Positions 23,966-37,600 of a stretch of 64,000 bases of DNA are shown here, piece after piece. The DNA comes from Ostrinia nubilalis. Its lineage: Eukaryota > Arthropoda > Insecta > Lepidoptera > Crambidae. The notes under the pieces are model-generated. The model did not search any database. It saw only the letters and a program-made list of their open reading frames with translations, and was not told the origin of the DNA. Position 1 is the first letter of the stretch, and each line of letters starts with the position of its first letter. The position numbers were made by a program, and so were the translations under genes. The DNA lies in the NCBI RefSeq assembly GCF_963855985.1, contig NC_087096.1, positions 5,952,001 through 6,016,000 on the forward strand. The letters are read 5' to 3'.

Positions 23966-24930
23966 CCTTTAACCGACGACGTGATTTTTTTGTCACGCCG
24001 TCTGCGACGTGCGGTCTGTGGGACCGCTATACTGTTTACTCAAAAAGTAATATTTTTTTTTATAAAAGTATATTGGTTTTATATTTTGTGAGAACATTAT
24101 AGTATTACAAATAAACATACGTATAATTTGCGAGGAATTAATGTATATTTTTTATTTAAATATCGCTAAAACTTTTTTGACCCTTAATTTCATTGAAATT
24201 ACACTAGAGCTCAATAATACCTATATAACTTGTAAATTTTAATCAAAGCAAGAAAAACTATACTCCTTTCTAAATATAGTAAACATAATGAATAAATGAC
24301 AAGTACATTACATGCACAAAAAAATTTGACATAGGGTAAACATCAGGCAAAATCAGGACATTTTTTTTACTGCATGCCAAGCATTTTCGGAATGCATAGG
24401 TAACACCTGTAAGATAATTTCGTTTTGAATTTAGATGTACTAAAATGTACGTCTTTTTTGCAGCTGGTGCAATGACATCAGGCTGATTTGGCATGTCAGA
24501 GCTTAGAATACAGTCACTGTTTGCTTTACCACCCGTTTCGCGGTATTTTTTTACAGACTACCATCTTTTACATAATATTATGTTCAAATATCAATATATC
24601 ATTAGGAAATGTCTTTTCCTAGGTTGTAGTTGCCCAGGATCCATCATTTTTACGAAAAATTAGTCGTCTAAAACAAAAACGCCATTTTCAGTATGGTACA
24701 AAAATGTCACGTAGTCTGCGACGTGCGGTCCCACAGACCGCTGTTGAACTTTAAATCGAATTATCTTATTAAAACTGCCTTCGTCGATGTAACCACTACC
24801 TGTAATGGCGTTTGGGCAACTAAACTCGAAGGTACTGAGACGCTCGGAACTCGGGAGTAAGTAGAACATTGCAATCCAGAAATTTCAAAAACCGGAGCGG
24901 TCTGTGAGAACGCACCTCGTCGGTTAAAGG
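23966..24930. mobile_element. Short piggyBac-like element
   Basis: Flanked by TTAA on both sides (23962-23965, 24931-24934) with inverted ends CCTTTAACCGACGA(C/G)GTG, one mismatch in 18. The CCTTT start and TTAA target are piggyBac hallmarks. A subterminal GTCTGCGACGTGCGGTC occurs in each half in direct orientation (24000 and 24714). At 965 bp it is too short for a transposase; minus ORFs of 74 and 69 codons inside are not recognisable. Confidence 0.85.
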
Positions 24931-24934
24931 TTAA

Positions 24935-25457
24935 TATTATGCTAGTAAACTACACAGTGATGGAATATTGTCAACATTAATTTGAAAATAATGGGAGATC
25001 CATAGTGTTTTGACTAACTTAGAATCAGGTTATACGAGTATGTGTGCATTCATATTTTTTTATGAATGCACAAATAGGACACTTTGTACTTAGTAAAAAT
25101 GTGTACGTGATGATGTTTCAAGCTCCAGAATAATGAAAAACCATTTAAATTTTCGCTGCGCGGAAAATCCATGATTTTAAAAGAAAATTTTAGTATAATA
25201 AGATACATAGATTGCATTTCCTGTGTACCTATGTTAAAATAGATTACAATACATATAAATAAATAAGCATACCTTATTCCAAAAGCAACAAAACATCAAA
25301 AAAATTGTACCATATTACCTAAATAGATATATGAATAATTTTCTTTGTAAAGTTTTACAAAAAGCTTGTATAAAAAAACAAAATCGAAAGTACCTACCTA
25401 TCGTTTTTGTTTGTTTTAATATTCATTATCTAATCACTTAACAAATTGCTTACTCAC
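24935..25457. other. Intron or 3' flank of the channel gene; no exon found
   Basis: AT-rich sequence after the last donor. The next exon should be in or beyond this stretch, but I see no CNG-like segment. Confidence 0.4.
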
Positions 25458-25639
25458 TTCATTATAATCACACCCCATCGCCTAGGATTACTGTAGTACA
25501 GGTCCGTATCTCGCACGGCGCGTCTATGCAGCGATTCGGTTCCATCCGATTGCCTCATCAAGCAGAACACGAATATCGAAACTGTCATAAGCGGCTTAAA
25601 GTGGCTTCCAATCCAGAGTGAAGTGCTATTGATTGGGAC
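25458..25639 (-). CDS. Channel exon C9: end of module C CNBD and following linker
   Basis: Residues 1260-1320, phase 0 to 2, acceptor ATACAG|GTCCCA, donor ATGAA|GTGAGT. The helix WIGSHFKPLMTVSIFVFCLM aligns with the CNBD C helix of module A (exon A7), followed by a charged linker with Arg pairs. The acceptor has a poor pyrimidine tract and the strand before the helix is shorter than in A and B, so this is the least secure exon. The strong GTGAGT donor says the gene goes on leftwards. Confidence 0.6.
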
Positions 25640-28600
25640 CTGTATGCGACTATACCGCTATAGGGACCGATATGCGACTGTTATACAGCTCTAGGAACGC
25701 TAGGATTCGATGTAGGACTGAACACGTGCTCAAATTTCAATTATAGTAGATATGATCGTAGAGTTCAATATATTGAATTGAGAACTGTACTGGATGGATA
25801 ATATCCACTGGATATTCATTACTCATTTATGTGGGTATAACGTGGTTTTAAAATACATAATAATATGTGCCACTGCCACCGACAGGTATAACGTCGTATA
25901 TCAAATTCCTTGTGTGCGATATTGCATCTGTGTCCAAGACATTGCATCTCATATTAAATTAGTTAACCCCCAGGCTACCTCAGGCAAATGGCTGTTGTCA
26001 GTCTCCATTTGAGAACTTTACGGTAAACGATAGAATATGGCTAATTCAACATAGGCTAATTACTACTCCCACCTACTAATCCAATGTGTGTATATTAATT
26101 ATGTTAATTAAATTACAATTACCTTCAATATAGTTTATATCACCATTGATGTGGTGGTGGGGTCAGCTATAATGGGACGTTTAAAGTGCCCTGAAAAGGG
26201 CTAACATACTAAAAATAATTTGAACTTAAAAACTACTACAAGTAAAAGAGTGTGTGCTTATAAGTTATTTTTATTAATAGCTAAGTTAAAATGTATCTTA
26301 TGAGTGTTAAATCTGAGCAAACAAAACCTCAGACCGATCCATGATAGACTTTTTAGATTCCGGGAAAAACTGTATAATGTTTAACCACGTATCCAGGCTG
26401 AGCGTGAGTATACTGACCTGAAACGAAATGAAATGATATTTACCTACTCATAACCTAAATAGATTGCACGCACAAATTAGTGTTCGATTTGAAAGAATTA
26501 TTTTTTTATTTATACATATCTAGAGGCTGTCCGTTTAGCCCCCCGGATAAACTAAGTTTACCTACTGAAATGACTGCAATAAAATAATTGACAGTTTCGT
26601 ACAAAAATTGTTTTTGTTGCGAAATATCGTTATCGTCTAAAAATTTTTGTGTTTTAAATCTAAAACATGAATATCGAACTACATAAATGAATATTAAAAT
26701 GTACCTTTGTTTCAGCCCTGTATGAGAAACAATGAGCGACTCCTTTATTCATTCCCTGCAGGATCCCAAAGACGTCTCCAGGACCGAGCAGCTCGTGGGT
26801 CGTCTCAGTCAAGTCCGGACGCACGGACACCACGGAAACCACCCCGGACACCACCCAGTACATACTGGCGTTACAGTCACCGGCTACGACTATGTAGTTA
26901 CCTAAAATAAATAATAATAAATATGCTTAGACATTTCACACTGCGCTATCCAGTCCCAAACTAAGCAAAGCTTATACTATGGTCACCAGGATAGGACTGG
27001 AAAAGGTATTTTCCAAGTATTTCCACAGCGACCAGACAACAGAGATTTGGAGTGTTGTTCATAGCCAATAAAACTTTCATTTGTCTAATAAGTTCTTAAG
27101 AAGGATAAATGGTATACAGGGTGTTAGGTAAATGGGTATATGAGCCGACACCAGCCCATGTTAACATGGTCATATAAATGGTATGGTGAAGTCAGAAATT
27201 TGATATTATCATTTTATTTATTTTTTATTTTCATACAAAATAAATTTTATAAAATCCGATTTGTATGAAAATTAAAATAATTAAAATGAAGATATCAATT
27301 TTCTGACTTCACCATACCATTTATATGACCATGTTAACATGGGCTAGTGTCGGCTCATATACCCATTTACCTAACACCCTGTATAAATCAAAGACATCTG
27401 CTTGCATACCACTGATGATGAATAGTGTTTCATTAAAATTACAAAGGACATCATCCACGTTTCATATATTTTTGGTCCAAAATCAAAAGTGCCGGCCAAC
27501 AAAAAAAAGTGCTGTATTCTGACAGAATACGTCTGCCTTAGCATTTGTTACTATGGCACCAAAGTCGTAGCTCCACTGTGCGTCGAGCATTTGAGATCTA
27601 AAAGTCATCGATTATTCATACATTTTTTGTTCAAAATCAAAAGTGTCGGCCAATAAAAAAAAAAGTGCTGTGTTCTGATAGAATACGTCCGCCTTAGCAT
27701 TTGTTACTATGGCACCAAAGCTGTAGCACCACTATGCGTCGAGTATTTGAGATCTAAAATTCATCGACGATTCATACATTTTTTGTTCAAAATCAAAAGT
27801 GTCGGCCAATAACAAAAAGTGCTGTCTTCTGACAGAATACGTCCGCCTTAGCATTTGTTACTATGGCACCAAAGCTGTAGCACCACTGTGCGTCGAGTAT
27901 TTGAGATCTAAAATTCATCGACGATTCATACATTTTTTGTTCAAAATCAAAAATGTCGGCCAATTAAAAAAAAAGTGCTGTATTCTGACAGAATACGTCC
28001 GCCTTAGTATTTGTTACTATGACACCAAAGCTGTAGCACCACTGTGCATCGTAGTATTTGAGATCAAAGTCAGTCGTTTCATATATTTTTAGAGCTCAAA
28101 TACTACGATGCACAGTGGTGCTACAGCTTTGGTGCCATAGTAATAAATGCTAAGGCGGATGTATTCTATCAGAATACAGCACTTTTATTTTTTGGCCGGC
28201 ACTTTTGATTTTGGACCAAAATGGATGATGTCCTTTTTGTAAGCTATGTGACTTACCGGGAAAGAATACAGTGTAGTTTAGTACACCAGCCAGTTGTCGC
28301 AAGAACTGCTCTCCAGTATCTTGGAAGATGTAGCAGTTCCTCAGATGGTGTCCAAACATAGCTGACATCAGGTCACAGCGCCTGACGTAGGGCGTTTGTT
28401 CCAGAAGTACTGGCAGCTGGTAAATATTAATTGAAATAAATCACTTTTAAAAATGCTAACTTTAAACGAGTATTATTGACTGAATGACTACTAATTAACA
28501 TGTAACAGTACCTACTTATTTAGTAGGTAGTTAGATTCAAGTGCAAAAATGATCATTTTTAAAAAGGAATGTTCGACTTTTGGCTGCAATATTGACAGTT

Positions 28601-31600
28601 TCTATTGGCACAGACTATAATTATGTTGGTAGGTAGCTAAAGTGGTCATTAAAGTAAAAGTTCTCGAATGAAATCAGCTAAATAATTTGCAGTGATGCCA
28701 TGCTGTTACAATTTTAATCGTTACAACACTGCATAATATAAGTCACTATCCATTGTTATGACTATTAAACTTCAGTACGACGATAAAATAAAAATAAACA
28801 AAAATACAGTGTTCTTGCCAAAACTGCCATGCCATTGCCACGCATATCTGAACCATTAATAATAGTGGGAATGGAGCAGAAATGTACAACTACATTCATG
28901 TAATGTTTCCATCTATCAAAATCTGAGTTCAGACAGAATCATCGTGTTGCCATATAGGAATTTCACATTTAGAGCTTTTTACGAAAAAACGTTAGAATGT
29001 AACTTAGTCGTATTTACCTGACGGCCGCGTTCGGTCACCCAAAGCTGTTTTATGTATTGCCAGAACTTTTTCAACTGGTACCCTAAAAATGTTATACAGT
29101 ATTATAAAATTGTAAGTGTAATAAATTCTGAGACTAAAAGGATACGTGCACGTGCAAGATAAGTATTGCCACAATTGGTAAACGATAAGTCGCATTAAAC
29201 ATCGTTTAAGGAATTTGGCCATCGATTTTGCATTAGGGCTTACCGATAAATCTTTACCAAGTTAAAATTACCTTTGTATAAAGATACTAAAACATAATAT
29301 AACATACTTAACAAACTTTGTTGAGATTTTGCGGAAAAAGAAATGCATCACTCACTGCAAACAGATTTCCATACAGGTAGTGTATAATAAAGTGCCTTAT
29401 TTACTTCACAAAAACGTATTTACTTGACAATCCCTGGTTCTTCAGCATATCAATGAGCTCCCGAGTGGCGACCTCGTAAGCCGTCAGGGCATACTTCGAG
29501 GAGTACGCGACCTGGATAGCCGTAGCCACCACCGTTCCAGCCAGCATTTTGCCGCAGAGCAAGCAGATGGACATTATTGCTATTGGCAGAAAATCGTCCA
29601 CCACAAACTCATCTCCACCAGTCATGGTCAGCTGGGAGATTATCACGTATATGGACGTGACGTAGTCCCAGTTCCGTTGAGGCGTTTCTCTATAAGGATA
29701 CATGTTATTAATAATGGAATTTTGTATGCATTTAAGTTTCTGTCTTCTTCAAATAACAAATTGGACCCGGTATACCTACATATAGAGAGCACCCTAGGGT
29801 TCCAGAAATTTTTAACGTCTAGGCAGCGCCCACTTCCACCGGTTTTGTCAGTATTTAATAAGACTCATGAAGACCACGTCTCGGGAATTATAATGTGCGA
29901 GTAGGACGCCATTACTCGATAGGCCGACGACCTCAAGTAATTGGTAGCAGCTAGATAAAAATAAAACCGAAAAACGTGCTCTCTGATGATGATGACTGGA
30001 AACTCCAAAATTAATACAATTTTGAGACTTACTCATCAATGAGATGCATCTTGAGCGTGCGTATGATGCACACCGGTGACGTTGCGATCAGAGTCAGCAA
30101 CCAAATGCATGTGAACGTATGGATGAGCAAGACTACCACTATGGCCGTCATAGCTACCTAAACATGAAAGAGTTATTTTATTGTTTTAATTACACAGGTT
30201 TTAGGCCTTATTATAATTAAATAATTCATTGTCAATAAATCAGCTAAGGGATAACTACTTTCACCAAGTAGGTACAGACCGCTAGTTGATCTAGAACTTT
30301 AGGTTTCTTTGGATTGTGAGGTAAAAATCAATGAAGTTTGATGAAAATTATTTGTGGGAGGTTAATCGTACTGATATAATATGATCTTCAGATTTTATCT
30401 CGAACCAGTGTGCTTACCATGAGTTTACGTTAGGTGAGCTCGCTAGCGAATACGTCAAAAAATTCTATGAACATTTTATTTCTTGAAAGTAGCCGCTAGG
30501 GGCGCTGCACAATATGTCATACATTTAAATGACATTTTTTTACGCAGTCGCTAGCGAGCACACCTAACGTAAACTCATGGTAAGCACACAGGAATTCAGC
30601 TTGGAAACTGTAATAACACGTACAGTTGTACCAAGGTTACAGAACATAGCAGGCTTGAATCAATCCGATCCGTTCATTTTGATAAGATGTGACTTGTTGT
30701 TACAGGCTTTCTCGAACTCCCCAAAATAAGGAAGAATGTTGCAATATTTTAAACTTAAAGTAACCCTTAGGCATGTATATTCCTTAGGAGGTTATAAAAG
30801 AAACTAGGTCTCCCTAAAGCCTTTAGTCCTAAAACTCCATACAAAAGCTAACTCCCTATTTTTCTGGTGTAACAACTCCACTGAGCAAATCCAATCTCCG
30901 AGCTCATCAGAAATCGTTTATCCCAAGAAAATAAAGTATCTGTCCTTAAATATTGCTTTTATTGTACAGTCGATAGCACATCAGACAACATTTTTGTTAC
31001 ATAATCGCTTTTATCACAACTACACAGATGACACAGTGTTTATCTTGATGCGCGTCGGCTGTACGCGTATCATCAATACTTATTATCATAAGAGCTGTTA
31101 CATCAGGAACGCTACGTTATTATTTAACGGTTATAGAAAGAAAAGCTGGCCAAAAATTTACAATAACTTCCAGGTATAACTCGCGGTTGAACTCAAACTT
31201 AAGTCAATTTCCCAGAAATTGAATCCGAACGTATTCATTCCTACTTCTTTAAACTCTTCAATAACAATATTGTACTGCTTCCATTGAACGATACTTTATT
31301 TTCAGTTTGGCCCTAAGGTTGACTGGCAGAAAATGTCCGAAAGGCATTAAGTCCGCCTTATGTACACCGTTCTATGTGCATATAAGTTTTAAATAAATAA
31401 TAAATAAACGATTTATATTCAGTTTTGCTTTGTTTATTGGTTCTACATTTTTAAATTACAAACATAGGTAATGTACCTAATGTAAAATATCAGCAGTACT
31501 TACTTGCAGTGTTGTTAAATTGTTCGTAAGTTCGGCAGATGTTTTCCGGTAAAACTCTATTAGATATTTCAGCCTGAACAGCTTGTTGGCTCGAAAGTAA

Positions 31601-34600
31601 TGCATTGCTGACAACTTGTATCTACAATAATAATTTTACAGTCCATAAAATAAATAATAATAAATAATAATAATAATAAATATCCGCCCCGCAGGGCAGC
31701 TTTGTGGCGAGCTGTTGGTGAGTAGCGACACCACGGGGCCAGTTGTTAATCCGAGTGCTCCCGAGAGTCGGTCAAGACCCTCGTCTTCGGCTTGCCGAAG
31801 TGGAATCCGAGAGGGTCTGCAGGACTTTCACCTCTGGCTTGCCTTAACCGGCCGGCCAGAGTGGAGTCGCTAGAGCTATATGCTCCAGGGGTGGAAGTGT
31901 TAAAGGGCATAACGCCGCGAGTAACTTCGGAGAAAGCGCAGCACACCTCTCTACACCCCTGAGCTGGCAGACGCCAATGTTGCCCCTCAGTCCGGTCTAT
32001 ACGACCCATGACGCCAGGAGGGGCCCATTTAGTCGCTGGCTAGTCACCGCCTGCCATTTTTTCAGTCCGAGACTATGAACCAGGCAGGTGTCCCGTAGTC
32101 TCCATCCATAGCCCAGTAACCAGTCCATCCATCCTTCATCCATAACCCTAGTCCATTCTCCAATAACTGCAATAGCTCCTGTGCACAGGCTGGGGATGGT
32201 CTCTGGCTACATCCCATGATATAGTCAGAGACTAGATCCAGCATGTGCACCACTTTCACTTTTGTCGATTATTTTGCGCTTAGAACGGCCTCTACGTGTT
32301 GGATCTGTATCCCCACGCAAGCCTTATAAAGGACCGGGCCACTTTTGACCCGTGAGCTCCAAAGCGTACAAACATAAATATCCTTAGACATATCACACTG
32401 AGCTTCTAGTCCCAAACTAATAAAAAATAGTAACCCTTTAGTCCGTTATACAGGTTGACATTGAGGTCGATGGAATCCTTTTAAATTAAGACTCTAGGGG
32501 AGACTGGGGCTGGTTTTAACAGGGGTAAATACTTACAGCGTAATTACATAGAACCTATTCGACTTACCACGCTAATTCCAACGCACTTTGTGCCTACGAA
32601 TAAGCGCGAACGTGTCTCGACCTGTCAGTTGCCGGCCAAGCATCACGGGAGCAGGTTGCGTCAGACGCCTCCAATTTCACAGGAAAATGAACTTTTTTAC
32701 GTGTTTAATTTTTTGCATTACTCTTTAAATATGTATCGTAGAAAATTGGCTTTGGTATTGCATAAATCCGAATTTATTGTATTTTTCATTAATTTCAAAG
32801 TTTTAATCGAAAATATAACCGGTAAAAGAAAAACAATAATTTTGTGCAAAATGAGGTCGTGGGGTTGGTTTTAACAAAATGCACGGGGTAGGTTCTAACG
32901 CGTTAATATTTGCCTCGAACATTGAGTAAGACTGACTTTTATAACCAAAGTTGTATGTTGATTTATTAGAGGAGTATTTTTTTTGTTATTTTATTTGATA
33001 AAGATAGATTTAGTAAGTTTTAAGTTTATTACACATGTTTAAACGGTAAGGAGCCGAATTTCAATGATCATATTTTGATGATCAAAAATTATTTTTTGTT
33101 CTTTGATTTGAGTAATGCTGATTGAGTGAGTCAGTTTATTTAACTAATAAAATTTAAGTTTTCTGTTTATTTTATGAACGGTAAGGAACCGCATTTAATT
33201 TTATTAGTGTTTCTAATAAACATTGATTTATTATTTTGTTGTTTATCTTAGCCAAAATCCCATTCCCAACTATAAATCATTTCTTACCCCCGCTGTTAAA
33301 ACTTTCCCCAGCGATGTTAAAACCAACCCCAAACCGGGGGTAAGATCTAAAAAGTGACTTGTTTGGCAAAACTCGATTTTTCTCAGATATGGTAATTATT
33401 ATACAGGCTGTTAGGTAAATGGGTATATGAGCCGACACTAGCCCATGTTAACATGGTCATATAAATGGTATGGTGAAGTCAGAAATTTGATATCATCATT
33501 TTATTTTTTTTAATTTTCATACAAAATAAATGTTATAAAATCCGATTTGTATGAAAATTAAAATAATTAAAATGAAGATATCAATTTTCTGACTTCACCA
33601 TACCATTTATATGCCCATGTTAACATGGACTAGTGTCGGCTCATATACCCATTTACCTAACACCCTGTATACATTTTGTTGTACTTTACGTAAAGCTCAT
33701 TAAATTTGACATCACGTACCAAAAAACCATGTTTCTTGCTAAAGCAGTTTAGAAAATATTACGCTCAAATCAAAATTTGTTAGGACCAGCCCCAGTCTCC
33801 CCTACTCATAATACATAGTACCTACATTCCCTGAATATGAGACAAATCCAATGAGTTTTTTGTCATAATTTTACTATTTACTTGTATTAGTGTGCTCTTA
33901 AAAAGAGTTCAAAACGATTTACAGCATATCAGACTACACATTTTTGTTGCAGAATAACACCTAGGTACTACATCGAAATAAGATGCCGCAGTGTTAAGTT
34001 TGATGTGCTGTCGTCTGTACAAGTTTTAATTTGGACTTATTGGATTTGTCTCATATTCAGGGAATGTACTATGTACCATTAGTAGAGTCTTAGTTTAAAA
34101 GGATGCCAACGATTTAAAAGTCACCCTGTATACAATCGAAGTAACTGACTGTTTATCTTATATGTAGTTTCATTTAAAATAACGATAGACTACAAATAGT
34201 AGCCCTTATGAAACCATATCTGCTGTGCTCACTGAATGCGCATGACTGATAACATTATTCTGATGATGTCTGCTCGGGGCTACCAAAACATGGCTAGTGT
34301 TGTCATAGCAAATGGAAACGTCGATAATTCACTATCGATATAATGTGCGGAAATATCAGACATCTTTAGAGATACTACGGTTGATGGTAAACGTTTCAAA
34401 ACAATACAATATTGTTTAACCGTCTTAGACTGCATCTCACTTAACATTGTGATTGCGGTCAATTACCTGCTTTTGGCTACGTAAAAATAAGAATGAATAA
34501 TAACCCAGTGGGTTTTTGGAGATCTTTTATACAATATTATCTTTCGTCAATATTAATATAACTATTGTAGGAAAAAAGATGTCGGATCTTTCCTTCTTCC

Positions 34601-37600
34601 CTCTTTGGATTGACTGATTTATTGTAACCAATCATTGCAAATTCTTCTTGGTAGCCATATCATCGATATCAGTTCGTCGATAGTCGACTCGTCACAACAC
34701 TAAATTCATCGTATTCCACCCCGTATTGTGAAATTAGAAAATGACAAATTGAATTTGGATGTAATGAGTGTTGACGTGATAATATGTGTTCGGTTACGCT
34801 TCTATTTCTGTGGTAACGGAATGCACTGTGGAAGCCATTAATATAATTAAAACGTAATTATAAAGCGCCAACGGTGATAAAACGCCACATATGGAATGAG
34901 GGTAAAAAAAACTAAAAAAACTCATTTATTTATCTCAAAATTTAATATAGCTTGCTCTTATTCATCACTTCGGGACAACATATTATTGTAGACTGGTGCT
35001 GAGAAGAAGTGGCGAAAGAAATTCAGTCGCTTTTGTCAACCTCTTTTTCAATTAATACTTAGTTACAGAAAATACATCAAACAAGATAAGTAAAAGGTAA
35101 CCGGTCACCTTATTTATCTGTTAAACGTCTCTATCTGAGACCTGTGAAATCTAAAGCTTTAGTTTAGACTATCAGGAACTATATCAGGTGGTTAACCAAG
35201 CCCTTAATTAAGCTATTCATGGCGTCTCTATTTATAAATCACGTGGCTTCTGCCATAGTCAGAAAATGGAAATGTTATTAAATCTACTAACTGTGTATTA
35301 TGTAAGCTTTAATTCGGTTCTCGTTAATACCAAGATGTTCATAAAATTAGTATTTTTTTTAAACTTTAGAATTTTGCAAAACTTTGTAAGTGAGTTGGAT
35401 TAATAAAGTTCGTTAACAATGTTTAGAAATACTTTTCAGTAATACACATTGGGAAAATATAAATAATTTAGGTATAAATATAGGTAATCAAGAATATTTT
35501 CCTACCGAAAACAAAATCCGAATAGCTCTAGAGGAAAATTGACGAATATATCCGACCAGACCCACACTTTATGCTTGAAATATCGTTTCCTGCACTTCGA
35601 GGCGTTGACGATAAGGTCTCCATGCTTGTTGACGAAACCCTAAAAGTAAATTTAAATTGCAATGATCAATGACTTATACTGGGATCATCTAATCTCCAAT
35701 GCAAAAGCATGACTCTGTAATTAATCAGAGGAAAATGGAGGATTTAGCTTACAACCCCACGCTGATACATCAGAGATGTAATGGATTTTTTTCCGAAGTG
35801 TGTTAATTGTATTTAACCCAAGAGCTAAGTAAGGTACTGAGTACAGTACAGTACAAATTCTATACTAAACCTAAGTACATTAAATATATTATTTGTATTT
35901 TAGGAACAATACAAACAAAAACAAACGAGGTTTCGTTTAAATTAACATGATGCTAATATAATAATTGTAATCTTTACACAACAACACAAAGGCGTTGTTT
36001 TATCAAAGTAAATTTACACTGAGTAACTCAAATATTACGCCTAAACATATTACTTCTTATCTTTCAATATTAAACAGACGTCTGTCTCATAACTTCTAAC
36101 AAGAATGGCTTAAGACAAAGCCCTCGTGATTAATATCATAAAGCTGAAATGAAAAAATAAATTTGCGAACATTTTTATGAACTAATCCTATTACTTTGAG
36201 AAATACAGTTTCACTTTTCACTTGGATTATTAATTCTCTTTAAAATTATTTGATACTGACCTGATGCATCGTTAGAAAGACTTTAACATAAAAGAATACG
36301 TCGAAAATGGACTGCAGCCAAAATATAACGTAACAATCGTTCAGAGTGGTCAATTCGTAAAGTGCTATCACATAGTCTATTGTCGCCATCAGGCATGTGA
36401 AGTAGCCGAATAACTGAAAATTAAAACAATATTTTTAAAATACCTAATGCAATTTCTTGATAAAATTTCAAGAACTTCCACAATTTTTCCGAGTATGAAA
36501 ATACCTGTATCTAATGTTAAAGGTAGCATGTCAAGGCAGTTCTGAACAGAAAGGTCACGCGTGTAATTAGATCCGTCCAGGAACGAGAAGGTAATCGTAT
36601 AGAGAGTAGAGACTGCCCACTGGTGATGTTCACTCGTAACAGTAATTTGTACCAACCAGACAATTACATTACAGACCGCTCGCCTTACACAGCGACCGCG
36701 TTTCTGGTAAATCTAATACGTAATCGAGGTGACGTCACCTGATTCTCAAATCAGGACTAATCCTTAGGGGCAGATGCACTCTTCCATGATACGTAGTGTA
36801 AAGCTAGTTTGTATATTTTGTTCCCAATTTGACGGGGATAAACTTACGTCATGTTCGGTTGATTCAGGCATGCTGATTGTACGAAAAAAATGATTTTGCA
36901 TCTCGAAAGGACCTATAAGCCGTTGATTGGTCTAATTAAGCTACGACAGCTCAAAAATCTGCCCACAAAATTTGACCGAACTGATTGTAACCTTAATGTT
37001 ACAACGAATACCTTAAAAGATTATGGTCTATTAGCGCTAAACATTATTTAACTTATTACGGCTGCATTACTATAATCAATGAGGGCTGGACGAACACATC
37101 CCGTTCCCTTACTCCTTGTAATTCCCTCGCACAATCCCATGTAGGTAAGTTTTCATCTTATTATTGAGTAACACTAATACCTCCACATCTTCCTCGTTAT
37201 AGGTATTTATCTTACCTGAAATATCCATGTGCCAGGACGCTGCAAATTACTGATACTCGCGTAGCTATGGTACGTCATCACGCTGGTGGTTGACTTGGCC
37301 TGGCTGATGTTTGACTGCGACACACGGGCATTGAGGTTACCTGCGTTAAAGAAATCACATGAGCATAGCTACTCCATGCTAATTAACCGATCAGCTCAGA
37401 CCAGATTAATGAAGTTTTCGAAGTTGGATCCCATATCAAAATAATGTCAAAAACCAGAAATTAACGCCTTCATGGAATACTCGTTAAATAGTTAAGCTTT
37501 TACAATCGAAACTTCTGGGTTCGTTTACCAGATGATAATAAATAGAGTAAAATCACTTCATGCAACTTTTAGTGAAGTTATAGAAAACTGAAATGTCGAA

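Larger units (their letters stand above)
32451..34128. mobile_element. Outer MITE of a three-level nest
   Basis: TA duplications (32449-32450, 34129-34130). Ends CAGGTTGACATTGAGG... and CAGGGTGACTTTTAAA... (inverse). The palindrome reads CCTTTTAAATTAAGACTCTA on the left and its inverse on the right, but is split 46 bp in by another element. Confidence 0.8.

Noticed and set aside
27799..28092. 97-codon plus-strand ORF
   Set aside because: It is the translation of the 155-bp tandem units, seen twice within the ORF.
27465..28200. Regularly spaced repeats as a possible CRISPR array
   Set aside because: Units are 155 bp with no spacer structure, in a eukaryotic intron.
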